Source of the DNA: Podocnemis expansa
Taxonomy: Eukaryota; Chordata; Testudines; Podocnemididae
Length of the DNA stretch: 64,000 nt
Direction of reading: 5' to 3'
NCBI GenBank assembly: GCA_007922195.1
Contig: ML682122.1
Location: forward strand, 1,252,254 to 1,316,253
Under the pieces are notes generated by a model. The model did not search any database and was not told the DNA's origin. It saw only the letters and a list, made by a program, of their open reading frames with translations. Both the position numbers and the translations under genes were made by a program. Shown here piece after piece: positions 44,351 through 55,329 of the stretch (position 1 is its first letter; each line of letters starts with the position of its first letter).

Positions 44351-44640
44351 AGGAGTCGTGTGTCACTTTAAGACTAACAGATTTATTTTTCGCATGAGCA
44401 TTCGTGGGAGAAAAACAAACAAGGGGTCCTGCGGCACTGCTGAAGGCTAACAAATTTATTTATCACATGAGCTTTCATGGGAGAAAAATCCCACTTCATC
44501 AGACACTTTGAAGGGTGTGATAAAATAGGATTTTTTCCCTAAAGCTCATATGATAAATAAATATGTTAGTCTTTAGAACTGTCACAGGATGCCTTGTTTG
44601 TTTTGCTGAACTAGACTAAAACAGCTAACCCTTTGGAATC
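44351..44640. mobile_element. Back-to-back PLE tails forming a palindrome
   Basis: Three tail pieces: a partial minus tail at 44351-44410, a second minus tail at about 44416-44515 ('gcggcactgctgaaggctaa', 'gagctttcatgggagaaa'), then a plus tail at 44517-44640 ('ctaaagctcatatgataaat', 'gctgaactagactaaaacagc'). The second and third are inverted to each other with almost no spacer, so the single strand could form a hairpin with arms near 95 bp. There is no PLE body. It lies 23 bp from the stop codon of the intact receptor. Confidence 0.75.
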
Positions 44641-44662
44641 AGTCTGTTGGTTTACCCTTCAT

Positions 44663-45586
44663 TTATTTGAATTTTACCAATATTTTTCCTAAAGCTGTTT
44701 TTACCTCCTTGTTTCTCAAGCTGTAAATGATAGGGTTTATCATGGGGGTCAATATGCTGTACTGGATAGAGAGAATTTCATCCAGCACCACAGAGGAGAT
44801 TGAGCTGGGTTTTATGTATCTGATAAAACCTGTGAGGTAGAATAAGCCCACCACAATCAAGTGAGAGCTACAGGTAGAGAAGGCTTTACACCTGCCCTCA
44901 GCAGAGCGTATCCTCAGAATTGTGGAGATGATATGAATGTAGGAGACTAGGGTACAGAAGAAGGCACTTAATCCCACTACCAGAATAGAAGTAAAAAGCA
45001 GCACTTGATTGGACAGGGTCACAGTGCACGATAGTTGTACTAGAGCAGGGAGCTCACAGCTGAAATGACTGATTTCATTAGGCCCACAGAAATGCAACTT
45101 GAGCGCAATAATTGTGTTAAGCAGGGCCTGCAAGAACCCTATTGCCCATGCACCACTAACCAGTTCAACACAGATTGCTTTGCTCATTGTCTCCACATAA
45201 CGCAGTGGCTCACAGATGGCAGCGTAACGGTCATAAGCCATGGCTGAGAGAATAAAAATTTCTGTACTAGCTGCAAGGGAAAAGAAGAATATCTGAGTAA
45301 GGCACCCATTGACAGAAATGGTTTTGTGCTCTTCTAGGGAATTCACCAATATCTGAGGGACAGTGGCTGAGGAATAGCAGATATCAACAAAGGCTAAATG
45401 GAACAAGAAGAAGTACATGGGTTTGTGAAAGCAAGTATCAGCTTTTATCACCAACATGATCATCATGTTTCCCCAAAAAGTAATGATGTATATAACAAAA
45501 AACAACAGGAAGAGGAAAATCTGCATATGTGGGTCACTAGAAAGTCCCAGGAGAATAAATTCAGTCACTTCAGTTTGATTTTCCAT
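44663..45586 (-). CDS. Olfactory receptor, class II, intact (OR8S1-like)
   Basis: Odorant receptor of 307 aa with seven transmembrane segments, complete by length. Landmarks: N-glycosylation site N3 (NQT); GN at 39-40 in TM1; FHKPMYFFL at 53-61, where most receptors have LHTP; Cys95 for the conserved disulfide; MAYDRYAAIC at 116-125; loop-2 cysteines C167, C177 and C187; IRSAEGRCKAFSTCSSHL at 226-243; and NPIIYSLRNKEVK at 284-296. The start at 45584-45586 is the only Met giving a normal N-terminus. A splice acceptor lies 26 bases upstream. A palindromic pair of PLE tails sits just 3' of the stop. The subfamily label (OR8S1-like) is from recall of similar reptile receptors; the receptor identity is firm. 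Confidence 0.94.
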   Translation of the reverse strand: MENQTEVTEFILLGLSSDPHMQIFLFLLFFVIYIITFWGNMMIMLVIKADTCFHKPMYFFLFHLAFVDICYSSATVPQILVNSLEEHKTISVNGCLTQIFFFSLAASTEIFILSAMAYDRYAAICEPLRYVETMSKAICVELVSGAWAIGFLQALLNTIIALKLHFCGPNEISHFSCELPALVQLSCTVTLSNQVLLFTSILVVGLSAFFCTLVSYIHIISTILRIRSAEGRCKAFSTCSSHLIVVGLFYLTGFIRYIKPSSISSVVLDEILSIQYSILTPMINPIIYSLRNKEVKTALGKILVKFK

Positions 45587-45632
45587 TCACATTTATTCAG
45601 GAACACCGTGACCTGAAAGAGCAGAAAATATA
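45587..45632 (-). promoter_or_regulatory. Splice acceptor upstream of the second receptor
   Basis: On the minus strand 'ttttctgctctttcag' ends in CAG at 45613-45615, leaving about 26 bases of 5' UTR before the ATG. It fits the 3' splice site of the usual non-coding first intron. An in-frame TGA just 5' of the ATG supports translation starting at the ATG. Confidence 0.6.
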
Positions 45633-48600
45633 ATGTTAAATAAACAAAATGAGCTAAATTCACAAAAAGACCCAGCAACTTAATTGCCACATTCATGCAT
45701 TACAGTTTTACAATCAGGCCATAATAGTATTTGTGATCCTGGTAACTAGCTCTTGCTAATGCTGTTGGAGGAATTGGCTAAGTACTGACAAAGTCATACC
45801 TTGAAACCAGACTAGCTCATCAGTATATTAGTATTGCTGAAAATATATCTTAGACTTGTGAGGATATACTTATATTCTATAAAATACATTAATCTTACTT
45901 ATCATTGTATGTATTTCATGTCATAAGATGATATCTAAGGTTTTCTTTAAAATGGTAAGAAGCTTGTTCTGAGCTTGTGTGTGCAGTCAGGAGGGGAGAC
46001 TTTCCTAAGAAGGACTATCAAAACTAACTACATCAGAGTGAAACATCACAATACTAAGACTTTCTCTCACCCATGAAGGTGCTCAAGGAATAGATGGCTG
46101 ACATGTGAATTCTTCTTCTCTTCTGTTTTCACAGGACTAGAGGTAGAAAACATGAACAGAGATCCCCAGGGTCAATTTGATAACATGCAGTTCCCATGTA
46201 TTACAAAAGTTTGATCATCATTTGGAACCCACAGACTGTAATTCATTACAGTGCATGGTTCCTGCTTTAAAGAACCTGAAAATAATGTCCTAAATTTTGT
46301 TTTCTACTTTATATCTCCTTAGTTAGGTAAGTATATTCTAATATTCACAAAATCCCCTGTCAGTTCAGGCTACAAGATCTCTTAGACTCTCCTTTTGAAG
46401 CTGTTCACTGTGGTTAACTAACTGCAGAGGTTTTGCAGCAAGTGTAGCACACCAAAATGAATATCAGTCAACAAGTGGACAGGATGTACGGTCAGTGATG
46501 TGGTGGAGAAAAGTTCTGCTATAAGGCAAGGAACTAACTGATTAACAAGGAAAATAATGTTAAACTATATGATGAAACAACCAGAGTAAAAAGCCATCAG
46601 GTCATGATAACAAGCAATGGCCAATAATGCATCCCAGCTGAAGAAATCATGAAAACAATAAGAAAGGAAATCGCCAAAGAAACCTGGAAAAATGTATATG
46701 ACAATCCATTCATGGACAGTGACGAGAGAGATCAAACCTATCAGTGACAGTGGATTCCTGAACACATTTTTTTGTGGAAGGACACTTCAAAAGAGAGTTG
46801 GAGAAAACCATTATAAGCACACATGAGCACCCATCAGGGTTGAATTACCTACAAAGGAAATGTGACTGACAGAACTGTTTCCTGAAATGCACAGTGTGTT
46901 CAGAAAAAGGAAGAGATGGTGCAACAGATAAAGAACACCTGTAGCAACTGGCTTGGAGAGATTATAGGAACAGACAGAGTCAGCTTGCCAGGTATCTGCA
47001 CCAGCAAATTGGTGACAAGTACAAATTTAAGAGACCATTTGTGTTTATGACCACTGAACTGAAGCTGGTGTCCACATTTTCCAGACTACTGTGCCTCTTT
47101 GAGTTGTCTTCCATATACCAACCTTTCATTGCACTTAAAAACTACATGCTTATAATATCAACCATTAAAATATAAAAGTGTCACAGTGCACTCTTACTGA
47201 AAAAATGTTTTTCTCTTTTTTTTACCATCCAGTTATAAAATAAAAATTTGAAATAGAAATTGTATACTTGCATTTCAGCACATAATATGCAGAACAGTTA
47301 TTTAAAAAAATCACTATGCATATGAAATTTAGTTTGTACTGACATTGGTAGTGAGATTCTGAAGCTTTTTGGAAAATTAGGAAATATCTGGATGAGTTAA
47401 TATACCCTATTGGAGAACTCTATATTTCCCCAGGCTGAGGTTCAGTTCTCTAAAGAATGAAGAGACTAGTTTTTGTTCTGTTTTGGAACCAGGCAATTGT
47501 TTCAGACTGAACAGTGCAGACAAACAGACTGGACACAGGCATAGTAAGAAGACAAACAAGCCCTGATTAATTGATGTTGCCATACTAGAAGAGGGATACA
47601 CAAGAGACAAACAAGAAGAGAAGATCCTGATGTATGAAGAATTTAGCCATGAAGGGGAACAAGTATGAAAAACTGGAATGAAAATGATAGCATTAATTAT
47701 TGCAATACTTGGAGTGATGCATATGGGCATTAAGGAGCAACCCAAGAACTGGTTTGTGGTATAAGATATGAGGATTAGTGATCTGCAGCAGACAGCTCTC
47801 TAAGGTACAGACAGAATGTTAAGGAAGATCAAAGAAGAACAAGTGCATTTGAATACCTAAAGTACAGTAAATTTACAGAGTATTTAACAAAGTTCCTGAC
47901 TAACCAAATCTATAAATACAGTTTGGGATCTGGATTTGTTGGTGACTCATGGGGATCAATTTCAGACAGTAGCTTTCTCCTCTTTAAGTTTAAAGATCAT
48001 ATATGTGGTGAAGACTGTTTATATAAATCCCTTTTATGCAATAGTTGGAGACAGTAACATGAATCATAATAAAAGAAATTGTCCAATAAACACATCAGGG
48101 TACAGTGGCATAACAGAAAGGGCTTTGAGATTGAAAGGGAATGGGACTCCCGTATTTAAATCCCTTTAGATCCTTTGAAAATCCCACCTAATGAGACTTT
48201 TGATTCAGCATCCTGCCCATCTAACTATCAATCTGTTCATACAGAACAGAAATTATCAACCTATTATGGATTTGAACAGCTATTTTGATATGTTTATAAA
48301 AGAGTTGGGAATGAAGCCAATGTTCTATCCAGCATCATATCTATGTTTATCTCCACTTGTCTCTGAGTAGAAACTAAACATCTCCTCCATTATCAGATTT
48401 TCAGACATATACCTTTGTAGAGAGATAGACTTTGGAGCAGAATCTGAGTGTCACCATGGGCCTATTCTGGTATACCAGGTGAACTGAAAGGACAAACACC
48501 TTTTCCGGAGGGTATCCTGACCTAACCTTGCCATTCCCTAAACCTCCCTACATGCAACACAAAACATAAGATACTGTTAACATGCACCACGTCTGTTGTC

Positions 48601-49430
48601 TCAGTGCTACCTGAAAAGCAAGAGTAGAGAAAAAGAGAGAGTGAGAGAGGTGGGTAGTCCAAAAAACTTAGTTTTTGCCAGGAGGACAGAGTCTGGTAGC
48701 CTCTGTTCGAAACATATAAAGAAATATAAGTATGAATTAACTCACCTTCCTTTTAAACATCAATGGGAAATATGATGAGAACATCTGATTTGGGATTTTC
48801 TCCTACTATTCTCATAGTATACTGACTGACTTATTAATTGTTTTATCTAATATCTCTATCTGCTTTTCAAACACAACATCAGAAGACAACAAATATCTGT
48901 GGACCCACAGCAGTGAATAATTAGGAATGGAGCAAGAGCCGGTTTTCACCAGACTTCCAGACTAGGACTTGATACTTGAGAGATGTTTAAGTGTTGTCTT
49001 GTTCCCCCTGGGACAAGATCCCCAAAGTTCACATTCTGCAATTAACCCTTCTGCAATGGTGAGCTGGCAGGACAAGGGCCAGGTTCTATACCTAGGGGTT
49101 TCCAAGTAATGTACAGTGCCAACTGGCTCGAGCTCCCACCCAGTCCTCTGGGAAATCATGAGCTATTCCCTGGGCCCCCAAAAGGGGTAAGGCTTCCCCA
49201 CTCACAGCCACGAGTCTGAGTGTTGTATTCAGAGATTTAAATATTAGTAAAAGAGTATGTAAAATCCAATAGCAGAAATCAGCACCAACCTGAAGAATCA
49301 GTATAGAACAAGGTTTCCAACATAATCTCACACAGCATAGCAGAACATATAAACCCAGTAGCAAAACCAGCACTGATCTGGAGAATTAGTGCAAAACAGG
49401 GTTCCCAACAAACTTCAGAGTATGGAAGGA
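45633..49430. other. Long stretch with no recognised gene
   Basis: It should include intron and first exon of the receptor at 44663-45586, which I could not place. Minus-strand frames at 46565-46765 (66 codons) and 47407-47745 (112 codons) are hydrophobic, but neither matches receptor motifs. A tandem duplication of about 80 bases lies at 49264-49340 and 49353-49425 ('ccaatagcagaaatcagcac' against 'ccagtagcaaaaccagcac'). Confidence 0.45.
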
Positions 49431-49436
49431 CTGTCT

Positions 49437-49745
49437 TTCATGACAGCTGCTCACTGGCTCCGCCCACTGGTCTGTCAGCCCCATCCACTGGTCACTCATG
49501 CTCTGCTTTCACCATCTGCTGGCTCCATCGCTGTCTGCCAGCTCCACCTGCTGGCCACTCCCACCATCCGCTGGCTCTGCCCACTGTCTTCCAGTTCCAT
49601 CCACTGATCACTCAAACCACCGCCCGCTGGCTCCTTCGCTTTCCTCTAGCTCCATCCCCTGGTCTCTCACGCCGTCCACCCCATGCTACTCCTCTCACCA
49701 CCCACTGGCTTTTCCTGTGGTCTGCCGGCTCCACCCACTGGCACT
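49437..49745. repeat. ~50-bp degenerate minisatellite
   Basis: About five units combining 'ccactggctccgcc', 'gctccacccactggtcactc' and 'ctgtctgccag', with units near 51-55 bp. Frames of 72 and 131 codons on the plus strand follow from it. Confidence 0.7.
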
Positions 49746-49819
49746 CCATCTGCTGTTCCTCGTCTGTGATTTCAGCTCAGAGAGAAGGATTTTCCTTTTC
49801 TCAGTGATTTCAGATCAAA

Positions 49820-50517
49820 GGCTGTGTTCACACAGCACTTTTGTTTCGAAACAACCTCCTTGTTTCGAAACAAAAAAAAACATGTTCACATGACACACAG
49901 TTGTTTCAAAACAAGGGGAAGCCCTTGTTTTGAANNNNNNNNNNNNNNNNNNNNNNNNNNNNNNNNNNNNNNNNNNNNNNNNNNNNNNNNNNNNNNNNNN
50001 NNNNNNNNNNNNNNNNNNNNNNNNNNNNNNNNNNNNNNNNNNNNNNNNNNNNNNNNNNNNNNNNNNNNNNNNNNNNNNNNNNNNNNNNNNNNNNNNNNNN
50101 NNNNNNNNNNNNNNNNNNNNNNNNNNNNNNNNNNNNNNNNNNNNNNNNNNNNNNNNNNNNNNNNNNNNNNNNNNNNNNNNNNNNNNNNNNNNNNNNNNNN
50201 NNNNNNNNNNNNNNNNNNNNNNNNNNNNNNNNNNNNNNNNNNNNNNNNNNNNNNNNNNNNNNNNNNNNNNNNNNNNNNNNNNNNNNNNNNNNNNNNNNNN
50301 NNNNNNNNNNNNNNNNNNNNNNNNNNNNNNNNNNCCAGGGGTAACGAAATAGCATGTTCACACTGTGAACTTGCTATTTCGTTTCCCGCTTTTTTTCTTA
50401 TTTCGAATTAACATTTTGTTAATTTGAAATAAGATATTTTGAAATAAGTTATTGTTTCGAAACAAGTTGTTTTGACACAACTTGTTTCGAAATAACCCTG
50501 TGTGTGTGAACACAGCC
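49820..50517. mobile_element. TCGA-palindrome transposon with assembly gap
   Basis: The ends GGCTGTGTTCACAC and GTGTGAACACAGCC are flanked by AAA on both sides (49817-49819, 50518-50520). The arms carry TTGTTTCGAAACAA words. The centre is a 400-base run of N. The interior may be a GC-rich block like those at 3 and 28.5 kb, which would explain the gap, but this is not visible. Confidence 0.8.
49935..50334. other. Assembly gap (400 N)
   Basis: Exactly 400 undetermined bases, so the true size is uncertain. Frames drawn through it are meaningless. Confidence 0.99.
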
Positions 50518-50520
50518 AAA

Positions 50521-51764
50521 GAGTGTCTCCTCTCTCAGTGATTTTAGCTCTTAAACCTTACATATCTGCCAACAGCTTCTCTCATTAAAATAACAAAAGA
50601 AAGGCTTCATAGAAAGCCTGACCAGATTTATTTTTTGACAGTGGGGCCAGGGAGTGAAGTATCATCTCAGACATTAGCTCCAAACTGAACTGATGCAAAA
50701 TATCCCACCCCTGCCTTAACTTTCCCAGGCTGAAACAGGCAGTGGCCTCTCTTACTGGCTTTTTTGTTTTGTTTGGTTTGGTTTTTTTTTCTAAGGGTAG
50801 CTTTTACCATTTAACTAACCCAAACAGACTTTGAACAATCAAGAGAGTAGCATATGGCAAAAGACAGTATTTCATGTTTCCTTTCAGTAGAATTACAGAT
50901 ATTGACAGATTTGTGATAGCAAAAACAAAACAAACAAACAAACATTACCCACATTGCTCTGCACCCATGGTGCAACTAAGCTAATATGTTCTTTGTCCTC
51001 ATGCAAATACAAAACCTATGCATATTAGTTGCCCCCCTCCCCCACAGCTGTTAGGCACAGCTTCTAAGCCTGCTTTACAGTAACTAGCATCCAGTAACAC
51101 TGTGTTGGTTCAGCCCTTAAATGGCACCTATCAAGAAATAAAAAAGTGAGTAATGAAGCTCAGATTATCAAAGGTGTCTGTAGGATAAGTATCCAATCTT
51201 AAGAAGAGGCATCTACAGCAAGATTCACATTTTCAAAACAGCCTTAGGAGACAGAAATCAAAATAACAATTGTTTCATCTCCCCTATACTCCTTTCAAGA
51301 GCCTATCCATAAAGATCACTAGCAATTAGTGGATCAGAACCCATAAGAAATGGCCAGTAGATAGATATCCATGTAGTAAGATGAACACTAGTCTGCCTCT
51401 GCAGGTGCTGTATTTTTACTCTGTGGCCTGATAAAATTGTATTTCTTTCTCCAAGGTGGAGCTCCTCCCTTTCAGGACTATTCCAAGTTGCAGCCTGGCT
51501 GGCATTTTCATTGGAGTTTCTTCCATGTTTGGCCATCCCTGGGTCTGGCCAAGTGGCAGACGGGTATTGGGAGGGTTGGTATTAGGGGGGTCCCACCCTT
51601 TACCCCAGGCCTCAATCCAGGGACCCTATGAGTAGCAACCTACAACAAATGAGTCAAGGAGAGCTCCTGGCTTCCCTGGGTCTCCGGTCTATCGTTCCAC
51701 TGGTCCTGGTCTTCCCTCTGAAACCAGGATGGGTTTTCACCACCTCCTTCCCTAGATCCAAAGG
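50521..51764. other. Gene-free stretch
   Basis: No gene or named repeat. A T-rich run lies near 50760-50792 and a CAAA-type run near 50926-50943. The final part (51540-51760) is GC-richer without a recognisable domain. Confidence 0.45.
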
Positions 51765-53010
51765 GGCAGCCATGTTAGTCTACTTCAGCAAAAGAAGCAA
51801 GGAATTCTGTGGCACTTAGAGACTAAAAGATTTATTTATCTCATGAGCTTTCATGGGAGAAAATCCCACTTTGCCAGACACTTTGAAGATGGGGGAACCT
51901 ACAGAATAGGCCAACTTTGCCCACACATCTGCACAAAAGACACCATCATAGGATTTAATCAAGCCAGCTACTCCCTCAAGTGCTCATTCACCTGCTCATT
52001 CACTAATGTGATTTATGTCATTCTGTGTCAGAAATGCCCCCCACACCTTATACATTAGACAAACAGGACAATCCCTGTGCAAAAGAACAAATGGGCACAA
52101 AACTAACATCAGAAATCACAACATGCAAAAACCAGTTGCTGAGCACTTCCATCTTTCTAATCACTCTGTGGATGTGTGAAAGAATGCTGTGTAATAAATC
52201 TTTTGCTGTGAGAAAATGCAGGCCTAAGGGATTTCAAACTGGTGCCTCTCTGTACTTCCTCCCCACCTTTCTCCAAATACCAAGCATCCTTAGTACATAC
52301 CATCCTGTATCTTATCATACCGGCACAAGCTGTTTCCTGTTGCTATCAACTTATTGACTCTCTTTCCCTCTGACCTTGGTCCCTTTTAAGAAATAATGTT
52401 ACCCTGTACCAGTAAGAAAATTTTAGATCTTATTACTGCTACTTTATGTGTATGCATATATGATAATGTTCCTGATAGGCTATAAAAGTTTCTGCAATGC
52501 ATGACAGGGGCAGAGGCCAACACCCAACTGCTTTCCTCACTGGTGATTTCTTTTACTTATCTGTAATAAACTGTTACCTTTGATACTGTACTCAAGTTTT
52601 ATGTTTTAGTTGTAGTTGTCTATGGCAGATGACTTGTTAATGACTGTGCTCAGTAAGTGAATGGGACATCAGGACTTCAAAGAAAACAGCAGAATTAGAA
52701 TTGATACACAGATTAGATTGTGTGAAAACTGTATTAAATCATGACTATGACTTCTTTTCCCATTGCAAGTGATTTGACTTCACCCGTCTCTATATAAGCT
52801 GTTTCCCAGTGTTTGAATCTTAACAAATGGTCTGATTTGCTGCTACTGTATGACCTGATCCTATGTCTTATACTATGTTGCCTTTATTTTCATTCAATGC
52901 TGTAAGTTCCCCCACCTTCAAAGCACCTGATAAGGCAGGATTTTCTCCCACAAAAGCTCATGCAATAAATAATTCTTTTAGTTTCTAAATGCCTCAGGAC
53001 TCCTTGCTTC
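51765..53010 (+). mobile_element. PLE with inverted 5' tail, split by a solo LTR
   Basis: At 51769-51900 the PLE 3' tail is present in minus orientation ('ggcacttagagactaaaag', 'gagctttcatgggagaaaat'). From about 51915 the PLE body reads on the plus strand: TKDTIIGFNQASYS, NVIYVILCQKCP, then LYIRQTG, where the second Gly of the GIY-YIG motif has become Arg. A solo LTR interrupts it at 52175-52627. The body then continues to a normal plus-strand tail ending near 53008. Possible flanks TCCTTCCCTAGA and TCCTTTCTTGGA agree at nine of twelve positions. The copy is dead. Confidence 0.8.
52175..52627 (+). mobile_element. Solo LTR inside the PLE
   Basis: A 453-bp insertion starting TGTGAAAG and ending TATGGCA, with the 4-bp target duplication GATG at 52171-52174 and 52628-52631. 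It has a TATA box in 'ggctataaaagtttc' near 52480 and a poly(A) signal AATAAA near 52565, in promoter-then-polyadenylation order for a plus-strand LTR. No internal retroviral sequence is present, so it is a recombined solo LTR. A 4-bp duplication suits gammaretrovirus-like (ERV1) or some Gypsy elements. Confidence 0.8.
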
Positions 53011-54169
53011 TTTTCCTTTCTTGGAGTCTTTCATTCTCTGCAGTCATCCCCCTGTTTGTGTGGAGTTGCCCCACCTCCACTCCCTTGCTCAGGTCTCTGA
53101 GTGGCAGGCTCCTCATCCAGGCTGCTGTGACAAACAGCCCTGGGCCCTGCCCACATGAGCTTATCTTAAACCCCCTTATGTTCCTGGTGTGGCACACAGC
53201 AATCAGTCTCTCCAATTCACTCTTAACAGCTCTATTTCTCTGCTCCACTCTACTCCACTCCCTCTCCCAGCTCCCTTTCAGTTGCCCTGCCTCCTGAGAA
53301 GGAGCTTTTAGGTGGTGCAGCAGGTTCCTTAAAAGGTTTAAGGTAACTTAATTGACCTGGCATATCCCTGGCTAAATTAAGCCAGGGAAAAAGCATTTAC
53401 TAATCCTGGAGTTAACACACACACCCTCCACCAAGCTCCTTTAGCCATCAGGCACGATCCTGTCACACTAGGTAAAGGAATAGCATCTACATCAAATTCC
53501 TTGAGCACTGCCACCTCTTTCATTAGAAACTGAGCAGTGGAGAACAAACCAAATTGGCTGTGTAAGATGGCAGGACAGAGCAGATATGTGACAGAGGAGG
53601 TGCTGTATTGTAAAGCGGTGGGAGAATTTTTACAGGTAAGTAGTTGATTTGCCCAAATAGCAAGTTTTGGTCAACCCCTAATATACAGAAATTCAACAAA
53701 TAGTTTCATCCTGGGTTGAGGGACTGAGATGGCAAACTGCTCACAGAGCAGTTCAGGGATCGTTAGTTAGATATTACACTCCTGACATGATGGCAGTGTG
53801 AGACCCCTGATGCTCACTGGGAGCTGGGCTATGGTTACCCACCACCTGCCTGGTCCAAGCGTGAAGGTCCATGACCTGCCAGCCTCCAGCAGAGACCCTG
53901 ACCTGTCCCTGCCTTGCCGGCCACCTGCAGACAACCTCCTCACATTTTGTGTCTGCATTCAGTCTTAATCATCATCATCATCATCATCATCATCACATTA
54001 TTAAATGTACAATTATATTTTGAATCTGTGTTCAGTCCTTTTCAAAATAACTTTAAAAACTGTAATTAAACTTAATTAAACTATAAATAATTTATTGTCA
54101 TTTATGTAAATTAAAAATAATTTTTGTTAACTGAATTTTAATTTAACTTTACTTAAATAGATTGGTGGC
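53011..54169. other. Gene-free stretch
   Basis: No gene is recognised. It includes (CAT)n at 53969-53995. Short frames at 52989-53297 show no domain. The part after 54000 is very AT-rich. Confidence 0.45.
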
Positions 54170-54232
54170 ACTTCTGGGTTGTAAAAATTATATTTGTGGC
54201 CCTTGAGCCAAAAAAGTTTGAGAACTACTTTC
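54170..54232. mobile_element. Right end of an old hAT-like element
   Basis: 'ggcccttgagccaaaaaagt' and 'tttgagaactactttc' resemble the right terminus of hAT elements that begin CAGTGGTTCTCAAAC. The left end was not found. Confidence 0.45.
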
Positions 54233-54419
54233 AGTTAGGTCTTCACTCTCTGGTGGATATCTGGCATGACTAAGACCCGGACAATGTCACCTTTTCTTTT
54301 GTCTGGGTTTGGAGGATAGGTCACATCACTAAGGGTTGGACTGCATTTATCTGTCATGGCACCATTTTCCATGACTCCACAATGAGGGATAGCTCAAGGA
54401 ACTGTGGCGTCCTGAGCTG

Positions 54420-54840
54420 GCTTTTGGTTTTGTGTCCCATCCCCATGGGGATGGATGTGCGGAACCCAGACTCTGCTACAGCTGGCTCACTCCACCTCCA
54501 TGGTGGGGAATAGCTGGCCCAGCGTCTAAATGGGCCAGCCCAGAGACGAGGTTCCCCTCTCCTGCCCTTCCCCTGGGCAGGCTGTTCCTCCCTAGGGGAG
54601 GGGAGGGGAGGGGAGGGCCAGCCCAGAGGTGGGGCAAAAAAGCAGAGCCCACCCCACAGGCTGGCCTGCTCCATCCCTCAGTGCAGAGTGGCTGGCTCAA
54701 GGAGGGGTGGTAGCATGGGTTTGGCTTCTGAGCCAGTCCACAGTACCCGTAGCACAGCACCACGGAGCACCCAAGGCACTGGCACCCCTAACCACTGCCT
54801 TATTTTCTTGTGGGTCAAGCCGGCCCTGCCCACAACTCCA
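54420..54840. other. GC-rich patch with a G-run
   Basis: Degenerate repeats with 'gggccagcccagaggtgggg' motifs, and a four-times-repeated GGGGA run at 54594-54617 able to form a G-quadruplex. Overlapping frames here are compositional. Confidence 0.5.
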
Positions 54841-55230
54841 GTGTCCAGCTGTCCACTTTATCACATTACAATCTGGTGAGCATAACAGCCTCTCTGCCAT
54901 CAGGGAGGTCTGGGCCAGCCTACTGGTATTTCAATAACAGCCTGCTGGAGGTTGTGGGCTTTTTGATGACCTTACAGGAGTTCTGTCTGCGCTGGAGATG
55001 GCAGATGCCCTCCTCTCCCCTCAGTACAACATTAGTGGGATATGGGAAATGTGCATGCCCAGGTCTTTTGCCCCTGATACACTCAGGAAGCCAGCTGGTG
55101 GAGGAATACAGGGATAAAGCAGATGAATTGGGAAGTCTTAGAGCTCGTGAGCTGTCTGGCTGCCTGGCGCAAACATTCATTCCATTTCGGATCATGCCAG
55201 GAGAAGCAGGAGGAGATTAAGGCTGTCAAG
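54840..55230 (+). mobile_element. Tx1-like LINE fragment (L1 superfamily)
   Basis: Decayed frames encode GPAYWYFNNSLLEVVGF followed by LQEFCLRWRW, close to a passage I recall from Tx1-like LINE polyproteins of turtles (a GPGYWHFNSSLLEDVGF-like text) in the linker between endonuclease and reverse transcriptase. Downstream frames shift. Only this short part is present. The family name is from memory. Confidence 0.6.
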
Positions 55231-55329
55231 GATGGTGGTATTTGTGATACTGGTAGACCATGTGTTAGCTGTTACTAGGGATGTTAGAGATATTAGTTGA
55301 ACATTGACAAATTCATAACTGGAAACTAA

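Noticed and set aside
49824..50411. 195-, 151- and 140-codon frames.
   Set aside because: They run through the N gap and consist mostly of undetermined residues.
20399..50517. CRISPR-like array, because of short repeated words with variable spacing.
   Set aside because: The words are palindromic, irregularly spaced, lie between transposon ends with target duplications, and the host is a vertebrate.
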